Part shown: positions 1-14,910 of the stretch, piece after piece
How positions within the stretch are numbered: position 1 is the stretch's first letter
How the letters are laid out: the number at the start of each line of letters is the position of its first letter
NCBI RefSeq assembly: GCF_030272615.1
Contig: NC_081414.1
Coordinates: 769,556,153 to 769,620,152, forward strand
Reading direction: 5' to 3'
DNA length: 64,000 bases
From: Cryptomeria japonica
Taxonomy: Eukaryota > Streptophyta > Pinopsida > Cupressales > Cupressaceae
Position numbers and translations under genes: made by a program
The notes under the pieces: model-generated
Databases searched by the model: none
What the model saw: only the letters and a program-made list of their open reading frames with translations
What the model was told of the DNA's origin: nothing

Positions 1-32
1 GTAGGAAGTTGTTGACAGTTCAAGAGTTATAG

Positions 33-1511
33 TTGCAGAGCATAGGAATAGAAGGTTTCAAGGACCTCTATGAAGGTGATGAAGACTTCTCATCAGCCTA
101 CAAGGTTTGCAAGGAGTTTGAGAACCATTTCCATGGTAAGTATGTAGATTACACTCTCCAAAATGGTCTCTTGTTCAAAGGTAATCAGTTGTGTGTGCCA
201 AGAGGATCCATGAGAGAAAACCTCATCCAAGAAAAACACAATGGCAGTTTAAGTGGACACTTTGGAGTCAACAAAACCTTGGATTTAGTACAGAGGTACT
301 ACTATTAGCCCAAGTTGCCAAGAGATGTGAAAAGGTATGTAGAGCAATGTGGTGTGTGTCAAAGGGCAAAAGGAGGATCAAGTAATGTTGGTCTCTATCA
401 ACCATTGCCGGTCCCAAATAGGCCTTGGGAATGTGTAAGCATGGACTTTGTAGTAGGACTTCCCAAGACAAAGACAGGTATGGACAGCATCTATGTGGTA
501 GTAGATAGATTTTCCAAGATGAGCCATTTCATTCCATGTAAAACTACACATGATGCTAGCTATGTTGCACATCTGTTCTTTAAGGAGATTGTTAGGATTC
601 ATGGACTCCCATTAAGCATTGTTTCAGATAGGGACAACAAGTTCATAGGCCATTTTTGGAAAACTTTGTGGAGGAGACTTGGAACTAACCTCTCATTTAG
701 CTCAGCTTACCATCCACAAACTGATGGTCAAAGTGAAGTCATCAATAGGGTGTTAGGCAATTTGTTGAGGTGTTTAACTAAGGAGTATGGGTAGACATGG
801 GATCTAATCATTCCTCAAGAAGAGTATGCATATAATGATAGTGTAAATAGGACCACTGGAAGAAGAGGTTGTCTATGGTAGACATCTAAGAGGAGTGTGT
901 GAACTCAGGGAGCTTGGTTCCATGGAGATGAAGAGTGGGCAAGCAGAGGAGTTAACTCAAACCATCAAGGAAGTCCAAGAGCAGGTTAAGAAAGCCATCC
1001 TTGAATCCACTCAAAAACTGAAGGCCAAAATGGATGAGAAAAGGAGAGAGGTTCAGTTCTAGGTGGGTGACTATGTGATGGTCCATTTCAGCAAAGCTAG
1101 GATGCAAAGTGGCAAGCCTACTAAACTGCAAATGAAGAGGGTAGGACCTTGTATAATTCTGGCAAAATATGGTGAGAACACCTACAAGCTTGGTCTTCCT
1201 TTAGACTTAGCCATTTCACCAGTCTTCAATGTTGCTGACCTGATCATGTATAAGGGTGAGATAGCAGGGCAGACCGAGAACCAAGCCAAGGTACTACAAG
1301 ACTTGGATGTGAATGCCTTACATCAAGTGAAGCAACCCATAGAAGAGGAGATCTTGGAGTCAAGGGTGAAGAATTATACTAGACACCAAGTCTACATGGA
1401 GCACTTGGTGAAATGGGTAGGTCAACAAGTGTCTGAAGCTACTTGGGTTGAAGAAAGCAAGTTCAAGAAGCTTGGCATTGATCCGGCTCTTCTCACTCCC
1501 CTAATTCCTTA
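33..1511 (+). pseudogene. Chromovirus integrase with C-terminal chromodomain, broken
   Basis: Residues before about 308 hold the H2C2 zinc-binding part of integrase (HNGSLSGHFGVNKT). Positions 315-794 encode the DDE core: MDFVVGLP gives the first Asp, SDRDNKF the second and GQSEVINR the Glu, with PQTDG between. Positions 1063-1511 encode the GPF/GPY-like end and a chromodomain with HLVKWVG and EATWVEES. Integrase inserts the cDNA, and in chromoviruses the chromodomain is thought to steer it to chromatin marks. The reading frame is interrupted by TAG at 306-308, where family members have Trp, by TAG at 792-794, by a short deletion with frame change near 860-880, and by TAG at 1060-1062. The domain order is certain and the gene is non-functional. 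Confidence 0.88.
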
Positions 1512-1518
1512 GTTTGTT

Positions 1519-1530
1519 GTAGAGGGGGAG
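1519..1530 (+). other. Polypurine tract of the chromovirus
   Basis: A purine run GTAGAGGGGGAG lies just after the stop codon of the chromodomain ORF and before TATGGTGTAGG. This is the position of the plus-strand primer, and the 3' LTR should begin within the next few bases (TG at 1536). Confidence 0.6.
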
Positions 1531-1535
1531 TATGG

Positions 1536-3596
1536 TGTAGGAGCACCCTTCAAAGGGCTCCCACCATTTGTTTTTGATTGTGTTCTTGCTTCTTTAAGAA
1601 GCCATTGTATATACAATAAGAGCCATGTGCTCATTGGTTCTAGTTTAGGTCCTAGTTGAGGTCCTAGGGTCATAAGTCAAAGTTGAGTTTTTCTTGAAAG
1701 TAGAGGGTATGTGTGCCTTTGAGGTGTTTAGGGTCCTTCTTAGCATGGTGGTGTCCTTAGGTTATCCCAATGTGGGTCTAGGAGTCAAGAAAAGCAACAT
1801 TGAGAAAGTTGCTCAAAAGTTGCAAAAGTTGCATGACAACTTTTCAAAGTTGTCAAGCAACTTTTCCACCTAGTGGTCCAAACCTTTAATGCAGCATGGA
1901 AAACCCTAATATGGGCACATAGACCAAGGAAAAGGTAGTATAATTAATTTCAAACCCTAAGTTAATGGTTTGGATGTCAGTTGTTGTACGGCCCAAGCAA
2001 AGTGACTTGACTGTGACTGCAATTTTGTTGCCAGTCGGCACAAATGGAGTAAAGAAAGATCATTAATGGATTGATTTTTGAGAAAAACTATGTTGTGTGT
2101 CTTGTATGGTGTAATTACTTCCATTTTGAGTATTTATATTAGGTTTTTATTTTTAAGTGAGGTGTGTTTGTAAATATTTTGTGAATTGCCTTCTCTCTGT
2201 CCAGTTTTGGACCGGTTTGTGTCAATGGGTTCATAACTCCATTCCCCATTGTGGAATCACCATGAAACCATGGGGAATGAGAGTATAGACCCTATACAAT
2301 ACTTAAAAGAAAGAAAGGCCCTTGAAGATGCAGGGAGGCCAATTAAAGACCCACTCCTAGGCAAGACTGAATAGTGCCCGGCTAGGAAGGGTTAAGTTGC
2401 AGAGGTCTTGGAGAGCAAGGAAGGTCAGAGGAGGAGGCACCATTTGGAGGAGTGGTAGAGGGATGAGTGGAGCACCATTGGTGTGAAGGAGGAGCTTCCA
2501 CAAATCTAGACAACATGGAAAGAGCATCAAACCAACATTGTGACCCTGGCAGGGCTAAAAACCCTCTTTAAAACCCTTAAAAACCTTAAAATCTACCTAG
2601 GGCAGTGTACGAACACTTGGAGGCCTAAAACCAGAAAAATCCTTGAGCCCTTACCAAATGAATAGCAGGTCTTTTAGGAAGTTTCACAAGCATGTGCATC
2701 GTTTGCAAGAGGGAGCCCTAAAGGACCGGATAGGAGGCCTAATTGGTCACAATCCTTGTAGCCCTATTTTGTAGGGAAAAGACAAAATTGTGAAATCGGT
2801 AAGGGGTAGGAAGCTTGAAACCACTTGTGGGCACAAGAATGGGTGGAAAAACCATGTATTAGACCTGACCTATCCTTGCTAAGACCTAGGAAGGTGTGGA
2901 ACAAGCCAAACCCTTATTAGCCTAAGTAAGGGTTCCTTGAAACTCATGAGTAGGTGAGACCTTAGGAGTAGTTTTTCAAGTTGTTGGTGGGTGGATTGGG
3001 AAAGGTCAGGGGATTCCACAAGCAGAGGAATTCCTAGAGACCCTAGGGGTGGTTATAACACCTGGTGATCCAAGGAAAGGATCCAAGAGCATAGACTAGG
3101 CTAGTCTATCCCAAACCCCATACCATCACTCTGGTATTGAGCTTAACTGGAACTGTAATCTGGCATGTTTGATGATATCATAGGGAGTTCTTCTTTCTGG
3201 ATTTTTGTCCAAATATTTTGAGGTGGTTGACCTCTTTTGTAGTCAATGAGACTCCATTGTGATGAGCAATGCACTCTAGGCAGTGTGCCTTCCTGCACGT
3301 TCAGGCCCCTATTGTAATCATATACTTTCTACAGAAGTATCACCTGATTGTGGGTAGGGTTTCCCACTATGGTTTTTCCCTTTACCAAGTTTTCCATGTA
3401 CAAATAATGGTGTTATTTGTTATGGTTACATGGTATTGATTCTCTAGTTTTCAATTATGCTTTAATTCTTTATCAATTATTTTGGCATCTGTTTTTTTAT
3501 ATTCTGGTAAAAGGTTTTAAGTGCTTTAATTCACATAATTTGTTGACAACTGATTCACCCCCCTCCCCTCTCAGTTGTCCACCGCTAATCCTAACA
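1536..3596 (+). repeat. Probable 3' LTR of the chromovirus
   Basis: Non-coding sequence starting TGTAGGAGCACCC after the polypurine tract and ending CTAACA. No second LTR is in the window, so both limits are inferred. About 450 bases before the right end (3130-3400) resemble the end of the SIRE-like LTR at 58440-58760, including a phrase about an AACTGTAATC block and a GTGGGTAGG block. The stretch may therefore be a composite of a chromovirus LTR and a SIRE-type solo LTR. Confidence 0.4.
3545..3579 (+). other. Hairpin near LTR end, C-rich loop
   Basis: A perfect 9-bp stem, GACAACTGA paired with TCAGTTGTC, encloses a 17-base pyrimidine-rich loop beginning TTCACCCC. The same loop with different but complementary stems occurs at 42814-42844, in its LTR partner near 49205-49235, and at 58868-58896. 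Confidence 0.7.
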
Positions 3597-6500
3597 GACA
3601 TAGGACAGAGGATATTACTAAATATAGTAATCCAAACTCAATAATCTAATCCAGTACATGACTAAGGATCAAATCTTCGGCAGCGGCTAATCAGCAGGAA
3701 GGCAGATTTCTTCAAGGCTCGAGAAGATTGCTCAGGGCGGTTGTAGGCTCATGGCTCCAGATGCTACTATTGTAGCTGCTCACATTTAATGCATCTAGAT
3801 TGAATGCAATGTACAAGGATTGATGGCTTAGGGCTTACTGTAATCATTATGAAATAAAATTGTGACAAGTGTATCTCACTTGGCCTGTAGCTTGTTTTTC
3901 TCCCTTGTTGATATAAAAAGGAATTCAGGGCCAATGAGAAGGAGTTGGATTTTGAATGTAATTCTGGATGCAGAGGCTTCCATGTATAGTCAAACATTAG
4001 GAGTATGCTAAATTTTTGTTTTAGTATGTAGTCATTCTGCCATTTCAAATAGTGTATAACCATAATGCATGTAAGTCTTAATGCTTTTATTATAACTGTC
4101 TCCAGCATGTAATTTCAACATTTTATAAAATAGATGATTAAGGATCCTCTGTTTTGTCCTTGGAAGCTCAAGTATTAATCTTATTTCTTTCTTCTCTTCA
4201 AGGAAGAGATTAAAATGCTTTTTACAGGAATGAAATGGTGTTGTGCATGTAGGATATGTAAGAATGGTTGAAATAGAACTATAATAGGGGTATTGATGTA
4301 ATGCATTAATACTGAGATTTCACTGGTTATAGTTAGTCTATTTGGGCTTAATGGCTATCAGTCATAATTTGACTCTATTGCCTTGATCAATGCACTAGTA
4401 ATGGGGTTTCCTTCCAGTTTTTGGAACCAATCCATTCTCTTAAAGCCTCTTTTATTTCTTGTTTTTATTTCTTGTTTGTAGGAGTAGGTTTAGTGTAGAA
4501 ACCCATCCCAAATACTGAGTGAGAGTTTAAAAGCCAGGATTGTAGCCAAATCTGAAGATTCATACACATTCCTTGGCATATATACATTGGGATATTTGTT
4601 ATAACTTGTGATGCCTTAAGTGTTGAAAGCTTAAAGTAATTTAGGCATTACTTAGGTACACCCACCTTGGTCTCATAGAGCCAAAAGTGCAGAAGATTTC
4701 AGTTGCCCAACTAAATCTTGTTCGTTGGCCAAATCTAACCTCGAACCTGTGGATAAGATAGTGGCTAAATCTTTATGGTTTGGGAATCTTTTGATTTAGG
4801 AACCGACAACCTCATATTATTCTTCTAATCCCTATCATTTCGAGTGATTCCACTTTCTACTACCCCTCTTATGATATTATACTACAACCCATTTTCTTTG
4901 TTTATTTTTGTATTGCCTATACTACACTCAATTAGGTTGATATCTCCTATATTATTAGCAACATATTTTCATAAAAAATTATTTTTTCCAAAGATATGTT
5001 GATAGCTACTTCAAGAACATTCCCCAATTCTCTTACCTTTGAATTTACTTCTACTAACTTTGTTATGGATCCTTTGTCATCCTATTCATGATGAAATAAT
5101 AATGAACTAATACTCTTTGTTCTTTTATTTGTTGGTATAAGTCAATCTCCCCAACGAAATCATGGTGAGAAACCTTAGAAACAACTTCAAATTTAATTTT
5201 CTTACGGTCATTATCAATAAATTTCATTTCAAGCATCAATGATTTGTCCTCACCCTTTTCTCCAAGACTTGAGGTCTTACACTATTCTTAAAAATTCAAC
5301 CTCTTATTGAAGAAACAAACAACATCTTCATTGGAAGAGCCTATATCATTTAATTTTTCTAGTTCCCAAAGCCCATAAGAATCAAATTTAGGATTCTCTT
5401 TTGCTAACATTTCCCATAATATTGAATTTATAAGACAACCTTCCATGTCTAATGAACATGTGAATCAATAACCTAGTCAAATCCATTTTCTTTCCTACTA
5501 GATTATATTTTTTTGTGGTGACAACTCATCCTCTATAATTTGTCAAATAGGTTGCTTTGTATTCATATATAACCTTAAAAAAATTCTAGTTTCTCCAAAT
5601 TTTGGCTTGTGAAACCCCACAAGTAGGCAAATCAGGTAAAATGGGCATGTCGTGTTAAGGGGCTCTTCCGCCAATTCATGAGACTTTATCATTGTCATCT
5701 TGAAGCCCTTTAGAGATACCATATGATCTTAGAGGATGGTTCATATTTCCATAATCAAATAAGTATATTCATAAAACCCTAAAATATGGGTTTTGATCTA
5801 GTGGAGGAGTTACCTTCTAAATTTTTAGTCTAGGTCTACCTACTTTGGCTTCCTATGGAGTTTTGAAAATCATATGTCCTATAATACATAATATCCATTC
5901 TTGGGAAACCTTTAGTGCATTTTCATCATATTTGAGAGTAAATGCAAAATAATTATACACATTTATGTCTAAAGTGATTTGAATAATCCATTGCTTGATT
6001 CTATAAATTAGATTGGGTAACATGCAATGGGTCCAACGAATATACTATGAATCTCTTCATTTTAGAAGTCGTGATTGTAACACTTATGTGAATTTTAAGT
6101 AAAACTATCTTAAGAATGTTACAAAGGTCTCAATAACTAACATTAGGGAAAAAGAAAAACCACTAGCTCATTCAAAAGAATAGACTCAAATGGGTTTATC
6201 CCTATGAAAACTTAGAATAAGGGGAAGAATGTAAACCATCAGAGAAAGGATCCCCAAAGAGGAAACTTTTATATTATGTTTTATGTCTTTGATAATTTAA
6301 AGAAATTGAATTCAACTTTCTTGAGAAGATCCATGTTGAACAAGACTTGAACCTTCTTGATTTTGGCATCTTGAAGTTATCACGTCAATAAGGATACAAT
6401 GGTATCCAAATAAGGGGTCTATCCCCCTTCCATCATCTTAAGAGACCTATTTATAATTAGGAAGTTGATAATGTGGATTCTAAAGTTGTTAAAGTTTATC

Positions 6501-8040
6501 CTTGTTTTGGAAGTCCTTGTTGATAGAAGCATGTTTGAGACTCCTTGAGCCCCATGGGAAAAGATGATGGTAAGAAACAAATATCCTCCTTTGTTTGAAC
6601 TACAGAATAAAAATTTCAAAGTAGGAAGACTAGAAAATGTTTCTAAGGTGGGAAAAGATAGAGATTAAGAGAAACTGGAGATGATATCGGAATCCTTTGT
6701 TGAATATAATGCCATTCAAACATTTGATAGTCAGTTCTATACTCCATCAAAATAATTATTATTTATTTAAATGTTAAGGTTTGGACAACACCCATCATAA
6801 TATAGTTGTTCAAGATCTTACAAGGATTATAATATTTATATCATGTTTCTTCAAAAAACTATTTTTTGTGTGGAGGAAATGGTTTCCCTTTCTTCTAAGA
6901 TTTGGATAGGTAGTTAGTGTCAATGTATAGGGGCTCAAGCATCAACTTCTAGATTAAAGATTTTTTAATTTGAACCTCATAAGATCACTTCTACTTTCTA
7001 AATATCAATCACATAATCGCTATCAATAGTGTCTTCTTGATTTAAGTTTGGCACTTCCATTTTACTAACTAATGTTTGTTATCTTATTGATTTTCAAGGT
7101 AAGTTCCAACTCTAGTCCCATATTAGATTTATTCAATCAATAGATCCTCCTTTTATTTGGATCATAGAAATTTAATTTAATGATATCCTTATTCTTGATG
7201 AGAAACTTTGGGCCTCTATCTAATTAGACCTGTCATTCACCATGTTGAGAGATAATTCAAATGTTCTTAACTCAATGGATATCAAACTAGGATATATATA
7301 TTTTATTTGAAATAACACAAGATGTGGATCTAATTTTCTACTTCTAAATGACTTGATAATTATTTAGTCTTTAACTATTGTACTGGAGATAACTGGAACT
7401 CTTTTTTTAAACTTTGGGGTGAAAGAGATCAAATTATCAACCATATTAAATTTTCATCCTCTTTGTCAAGATCTCTTCAATGAAAACCTCCTTTCAAGTT
7501 TCAGCTTATGTGGCTCAAGTATATTGATATTCATGAGTACATGGTTGCATTTTAGTTGGAGGAAAAGCCTACCTTTGGTATATCTATGCATTCTTTCTTC
7601 AAAATATTTTATTTATTAAGTTCAATCTGAAGTAGTGAAACAAAAAGTTGTTTTAAAAACATATTCAAGAAAAAGGCACATGTTTAGGAAAAATTGGATG
7701 GTATCACTTTATAGATCAAGAAATTTAAAATGAACGAGTTCATCCTCACAAATATCTTTATTCTAGAGAACTTAATGAATACAAGCTTAGAGAAGATTTT
7801 TTTGGAAGTAAAAAGAAGCATTAACTAGATTTAATATGGGGATAAGAACACCTCTTTTTTCTAGAATTTCATTATAGAAAGGAGGAGTGGTAAAACATTA
7901 TATATCTCTCTTTTCGGTTCAAGGTAGAAAAGCTTCCTCTTTCCAATATATCTCCAAAGGATTTTTTTCAAGTGAAAGCTAATGGATTCACTTTTACTAG
8001 AAGTTTTGGGCTTTGAAAAATCTTGATAGGATCAAGGTCT
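3597..8040. other. AT-rich intergenic sequence; one possible last exon
   Basis: No long ORF or recognisable domain was seen. The stretch 3620-3860 is richer in GC than its surroundings. An AG at 3682-3683 is followed by 20 sense codons ending in TAG at 3744-3746, and an AATAAA signal sits at 3853-3858. It could be the last exon and 3' end of a plus-strand host gene cut off by the preceding LTR, but the protein is not recognised. From about 4140 to 8040 the sequence is AT-rich, with no feature I can support. Confidence 0.25.
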
Positions 8041-8052
8041 CAAACCTAAACA

Positions 8053-8148
8053 CACCCATTTCCCATTTGAAATGGGTGCCCATTATGCTTTGGGATACCA
8101 TTACTACAATGTACTCGTTATAAATGCATACCCATTTCAGAATGGGTA
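8053..8148. repeat. Two small hairpins with the same core
   Basis: At 8053-8078 a perfect 10-bp stem CACCCATTTC / GAAATGGGTG encloses 6 bases. At 8129-8148 an 8-bp stem TACCCATT / AATGGGTA encloses 4 bases. Both use the CCCATT / AATGGG core and lie 50 bases apart, so this looks like a remnant of a small foldback element. Confidence 0.5.
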
Positions 8149-8192
8149 CATGTTTCATAAAGCTATTATTTTTTTAAGATCCTACAAGATCA

Positions 8193-8216
8193 TTTTTTTT
8201 TTTTTTTTTTTTTTTT
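8193..8216 (+). repeat. Poly-T tract, 24 bases
   Basis: Uninterrupted run of T after GATCA. It could be the complement of the poly-A tail of a minus-strand retroposed sequence, but nothing recognisable lies next to it. Confidence 0.8.
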
Positions 8217-10381
8217 ATTTTGTACATTTACACAATGATTGTGACTAGCAAGGGAAGTTTAGAATGGTTACCCACATTTCCAATGCCCATCCAAAAACTA
8301 TTTTACCTCCTTCCTACACAATAGTGTTTCCTTCATCTCTGGTATATATCACACTTTTATTTATACATCTTTTGCAATTTTTAGGGTTTAGCATTTTTTG
8401 ATAGATTATAATGTAGAGTGCATAGGTCTTTGAGGTATTTGACTATGATTTTAGGTATGAAGGAGAATATCAATTAGGGTTAGCATGTAATTTATTTTTT
8501 TGGTTGATTGTGATTCTATAGAATCAATTATTAATTTTAATATGATTCTTTTAATTTTGAAATGGACTTAATCCCCTTTTCTCATTCAAAAATGTGTTCC
8601 TTAAACTCATATCTTCATACATTTAACCTCAGGAAATGTCAATGTTTGTAAATATTTTTTCCTAATGTGTAGAATTAAATGGAAGGTTGCAATGAGGCCA
8701 TTGTGGTAGATCAATGGTTTATTCTTTAGGCTCTTGGTTATGGCCACTTTCCCATGTGCTATATGATAACGAAAATATCTCTCCCTTGCTATATATAGCC
8801 ACAACCAATCTTGAATCCTATACTTACAACCTTTATAATTTTATCTATTACTACATGCTTGAGAGCAAATAAAATTTATGCCCCAATGAGATTTAACCCT
8901 TGAATTCCCCTACTTATATGTACGATTTGATTCCTTATGAAAAATAAAATTTGATTGTATTTCTCTTTCATTAAGAAAAATAAATACTTGCAAATGCCTG
9001 ACCTAAATGATGGCAATGGAATTCACATTAAAAATTCATCCAATCCCATTATTTTGAATGAATCTCATATGGATCTAGATAATTATTCCCTATATACTAA
9101 TTAATTTCATGTCTACAATTTCATACCAATCACACCTAATATTATTTATATCCTCACCCTTAGTGATGACAATATTTTATCTGGTAAAGAAACATTTAAT
9201 TCTTGAAGTTAATGAAATCGATACCTATAAAGGTATATTATATTTTTCTAATAAACATAATGAATATTATGAGTTTTTCATCAAATATTTGTTTGATAGG
9301 CTCCCAAGATATACCTAACTAAAAATTGCGTATGCATGAATATGGAGACATTTAATTCAAAGAGGAAATGTAATAGAGAACCCGCAAATGTCAAGCTAGT
9401 GCATGCAATGCTACCCCAACTATGTATCAAGAAGCGATTTTCCATCTAAAAAAAACAAAATTAAAAAGTGTTATAAACGGCATCAAAATTCCCTCCATTG
9501 ATCTAATATCCCTTGCATTACATGACCATTGTAGAACTTATCCTACTACTCAATATACCAAGTAAATTTCTCAAAAATCTTGTTGACCCTAGAAATTGCT
9601 CAATTGGGTAGAGTATAAACATGAACCTCTACATGGATATGATGTTTTCGTAGGAATATATCTCTATACTATAATAAATTTGATACACTAGTTACTAATC
9701 TTCATGATTCAAGTACCATAAATTTCCATGGTCATGTTAATAATATCTATGTAAAAAATTCTAACTCGTGATCATTTAATTTGGGTGTTTTGCGTGTACA
9801 CTGTGAATTTTGATATTCAATTGGAGGAACCTATTGCTAATTTTAGCATGGCAGTAAAATGTTAAGTTGTGTTGGATATATATCTTACTTAAGAACATGA
9901 TATTTAACATAGGGAACTAGAGTTTAAGTTTAGGCCACCATGAAAGTTGCATGCCCATTCCATTCTCATTATCTTAGGTATCCATCCTCTTTTAATTCAA
10001 TCCTATATTTTATTATAATAATTATCCCATATGATTTTTTTATAATCATGTACTATGGAGTTTATCTAGGAGTGTTGAGGGAACTACTGGAACCAAATTG
10101 TCAACCTTATTGGTACCTTCTTTAAATAGTTTCAACTTCCTACTCATATCATCACTAATTTAATATTTAGGTGCAAATGTATCTCAAGATGAAATGAGAA
10201 TTTTAATATATTAAGTTAGGGTGTGGGCATGGTATCATGTGATCATTTTCATATCTTTCCCCAATAATAAGCCATACACAGTATTCATTGTATATTTATC
10301 TTGAAATTAACTTAGTCATTAAAAATGTGCATGGGTCTAATTGAGTACAATGATTGATTCATCATTATTTAGACATCATCA

Positions 10382-10383
<2 letters not shown>
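8217..10383. other. AT-rich intergenic sequence without recognisable genes
   Basis: Read on both strands, this stretch gives only short chance ORFs (under 70 codons) and no domain motif, LTR pair or structural RNA that I can support. Confidence 0.5.

Positions 10384-10443
<60 letters not shown>
10384..10443 (+). repeat. (TG)n microsatellite, about 30 units
   Basis: Perfect alternating TG over about 60 bases. Confidence 0.97.
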
Positions 10444-10445
<2 letters not shown>

Positions 10446-12074
10446 GCACATGGTAAAAATTTTATTTTTTTGTGTTATCATTATGTATGCATATTAAGTT
10501 TGTGTACTTGGAACTAGGAGAGAATCTATTTATTACCATTTGTTCTCTACAAATTTCCTAGAGCCTATAGTATGAAACTCTTTGGTGAGGATTTTATCCC
10601 CTAATTCCCATTGAGATGAATTTTTCCTTATTTGGACCATAGAACTAAAATCACATCTTGTTCCCATGGAAGATATGATTTATTTCTTGTAACATTGTTG
10701 AACCTTATGATTGTATTTCATCTATATGTCATGATGATTATACATCCATATAGTTTTTAGGAAAAGGTGTGGTGTACATCTTGAATTATGTTGTAATGCA
10801 ATTTAATATTATTTGTGGTGCATCTAGGGGATCTAGGAACATGCACATCACATGGGGTCAAAATTATCAATGCCACTTTATGTGTTTCATGTAGCATTCT
10901 TGGTTTGGGGGGGGATCTGTACACCCCTCAACATCCCCCTTGTGTATGCAATATTCCTTTCAACAAGTACCCTATGGTATGCACTAACACCAATATCATC
11001 ACCAATAGAATTGCCCCCCGAGCTAGCAACCTTTGCCCCTAGTGTTGTGGGGGGCCACTTGCACCCTTTGAGGCCAAAGAATCTCTATTTTTAAAAATCT
11101 TCCCAAAAAAATTTTATTTTTTGAAATCCATCGATCTACTCAATTAGTTGCTGACATCAACAGATCGTACGACCTTGTTTTTGCCATGCACAAGAGAAAT
11201 AGGTTCCTTTTTTAAATGGGCATAACTTTCACCTAGAGTGTTGGTTATTTGGCTTCCAATAGTTGTTGGAAATGTATTTTTTAGCACTATGTTGTGGTAT
11301 TAGTGGGTTTTCCATATTTTTCTAGTTTGATGGAAACTAAAAGTGGGATGTCCTTTTTATATTTTAGGTCATTACTATTGCATACAAAGTTGAATTGTAG
11401 ACTTCCTATAGTTGATAGAAATTTTGTTCATAGTGCTATAAAAAGAAAATCAAGTTTGGAGATCTTTTGGTATGATTTATTTGGTATTATTGTCATCTAA
11501 GCCATTTATGGATTCCTATTGACTATGGTACTTTTGTGAGTTGATGACAAATTGAATCTAGGATGATTTGGTGTTTGATTCATTGGATACATACGTGTAC
11601 ATCATTGATTATCCTTATTTTACATGGTTACCAGTATATTATTGAATTTGTATGTTGTATTGTGATATCTATGAGTTGTGCATTGTTGTAGGATATCTTG
11701 CACATTGCATATATGACTTGAATGTGAGTTGTTTGTACCCATAGATGTTTTAGCGTTGATGCAATTTCATTTTGTGACTTGGTTATCACAAGTTCCAATT
11801 ATTTAATTTTCATTATGAGGTGGAGAGATAGTGTTACCTATTATAGTCATGATGTGGGACCTATGCTTGTTGACTATGTGATTTAGACATGTGTGACATG
11901 GTGGGATTTTGATGATGATATATTTGGTAGTGATCATGGTGTCATGGATGTTCCTTGTGGATTTGGGACTTTGAAATGACATGATTGTTTTTTCATGTGC
12001 ATTGTTGGGACAAGTGTTGGCTTGATTCATGATCATTTGTGGTAGTGTATCTTCTTGTTTGATGATCAATATTT
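10444..12074. other. AT-rich intergenic sequence; GC-rich patch near 10900-11080
   Basis: The only local contrast is a GC-rich patch at about 10905-11080 with runs of C and G (TTGCCCCCC and GGGGGGCCA about 40 bases apart, able to pair). Nothing in the reading frames resembles a known family. Confidence 0.4.
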
Positions 12075-12450
12075 TACTTTTCCTTTTGGGAGCTTATGGT
12101 GTTGCAATTGAGTTGTTTGATTGTGTGAGGGAATTTGGTCGATCTTCAATTAGGATATTTTTATCATGAAGTCATGGATAGCTTGCTTGCATGTTTTAGT
12201 GGGAGCTTGTGAAAATGATGATTTGGCAACCTTGTATCTTCTTTATTGGAGATTATGGTTGTACTCTACCCTTTAGGAGATCTTGGTGTTGAGTTCTTTG
12301 ATTATGTTGGGGCCATAGATTATCTTCAATGAGGAGATGTTCATCATGATGCCATGTGTAGTTCGATATCATGGTTCAATGGGAGCTTTTGGAAGTGATG
12401 TGGATTCATCATTTGATGGCGGAGGATCTTCTATAGTGGTTATTGGTGTC
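12075..12450. repeat. Degenerate direct repeat, about 185-bp unit
   Basis: Two copies about 185 bases apart share an ordered series of words: GAGTT-TTTGATT-TG, then ATCTTCAAT, then TCATCATGA or TATCATGA, then AATGGGAGCTT or AGTGGGAGCTT, then GTATCTTCT or GATCTTCT. The copies are heavily diverged. It may be an old tandem duplication in a TE relic. Confidence 0.4.
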
Positions 12451-14140
<1,690 letters not shown>

Positions 14141-14232
14141 GATGTCTTTGACCATATTTATTAATTAATTAAAATTTAGAATATAGTGAATTTTTATTTT
14201 TAATTAATTAATTATCATGGTCAAAGGTGCAT
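14141..14232. repeat. Foldback sequence, about 92 bp
   Basis: GATG-TCTTTGACCAT followed by AATTAATTAAAA at the left is matched by TTTTAATTAATTAATT and ATGGTCAAAGGTGCATC at the right, in inverted orientation. Arms are about 35 bases with a few mismatches around an AT-rich centre. It is MITE-like, but no target duplication was verified. Confidence 0.45.
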
Positions 14233-14749
14233 CATGTATGGTGCATAAGTGTTTCCAAGTTAAATATCTATTTTCAAATTAAAATTTTATATTCATCTTG
14301 TTGATGATTTATAGCTTCGGTCGGACTAATCCCATCAAATCATATGTATAAGTAATGTTGATTACACGATCAACATGATTAATGATTTGTTAATATATAT
14401 ATATAATAAGTGTTATTATTATTATATATATGAATATTTATACATACATAATTTATGCTTGGAATATTAAATCATTAATCATGTTGTTGATAAATCAATG
14501 AGATTAAATTCATGTTGAATCGATAAGCAATATCGATTATATTAATCTAGTGATTAAATTGAATTTATAATGATGATGTTTATACCAAATTGAATATGAG
14601 CATCAAATTATTTATCATTTGCTAAATGATCATAAGTATCGATTATATTGATCAAATGGAATGATCAATATAATAACCGATCATCCACATTAAACAGTTT
14701 GATATTATTAATTGTTGTTTGAATCGACTATGGTCGATCATCAATATCA

Positions 14750-14889
14750 AACAATTATGTGAATCATTACCTTGTTAATTATAACAAACGATTGTGTGAA
14801 TCATTACCTTGTTGTTAATAGTAAAAAATGATTATGTGAATCATTATCTTACTATTAATAATAATAAATGATTATGTGAATCATTGTTT
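14750..14889 (+). repeat. Tandem repeat in Cop1 LTR, 37-40 bp, four units
   Basis: The core ATTATGTGAATCATT recurs with spacings of 37, 40 and 40 bases. The 3' LTR has only three units (about 21675-21776), so copy number changed after insertion. Confidence 0.85.
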
Positions 14890-14910
14890 AGAGAGGCATC
14901 TCAATGAAGA

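Larger units (their letters stand above)
1..3596 (+). mobile_element. 3' part of a Ty3/gypsy chromovirus
   Basis: The window opens inside an LTR retrotransposon. Integrase, a linker, a chromodomain, a purine tract and then non-coding LTR-like sequence follow in the order expected of a chromovirus. The left part (gag, protease, reverse transcriptase, 5' LTR) lies outside the window, so no target duplication can be checked. The right limit at 3596 is an inference: the sequence there ends in CTAACA just after a hairpin that also sits near the LTR end of two other elements in this window. The coding part is broken by nonsense codons and a small deletion, so the copy is dead. Confidence 0.75.

Noticed and set aside
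14750-14889. CRISPR-like array
   Set aside because: Repeats are adjacent tandem units in a plant LTR without spacers or cas genes.
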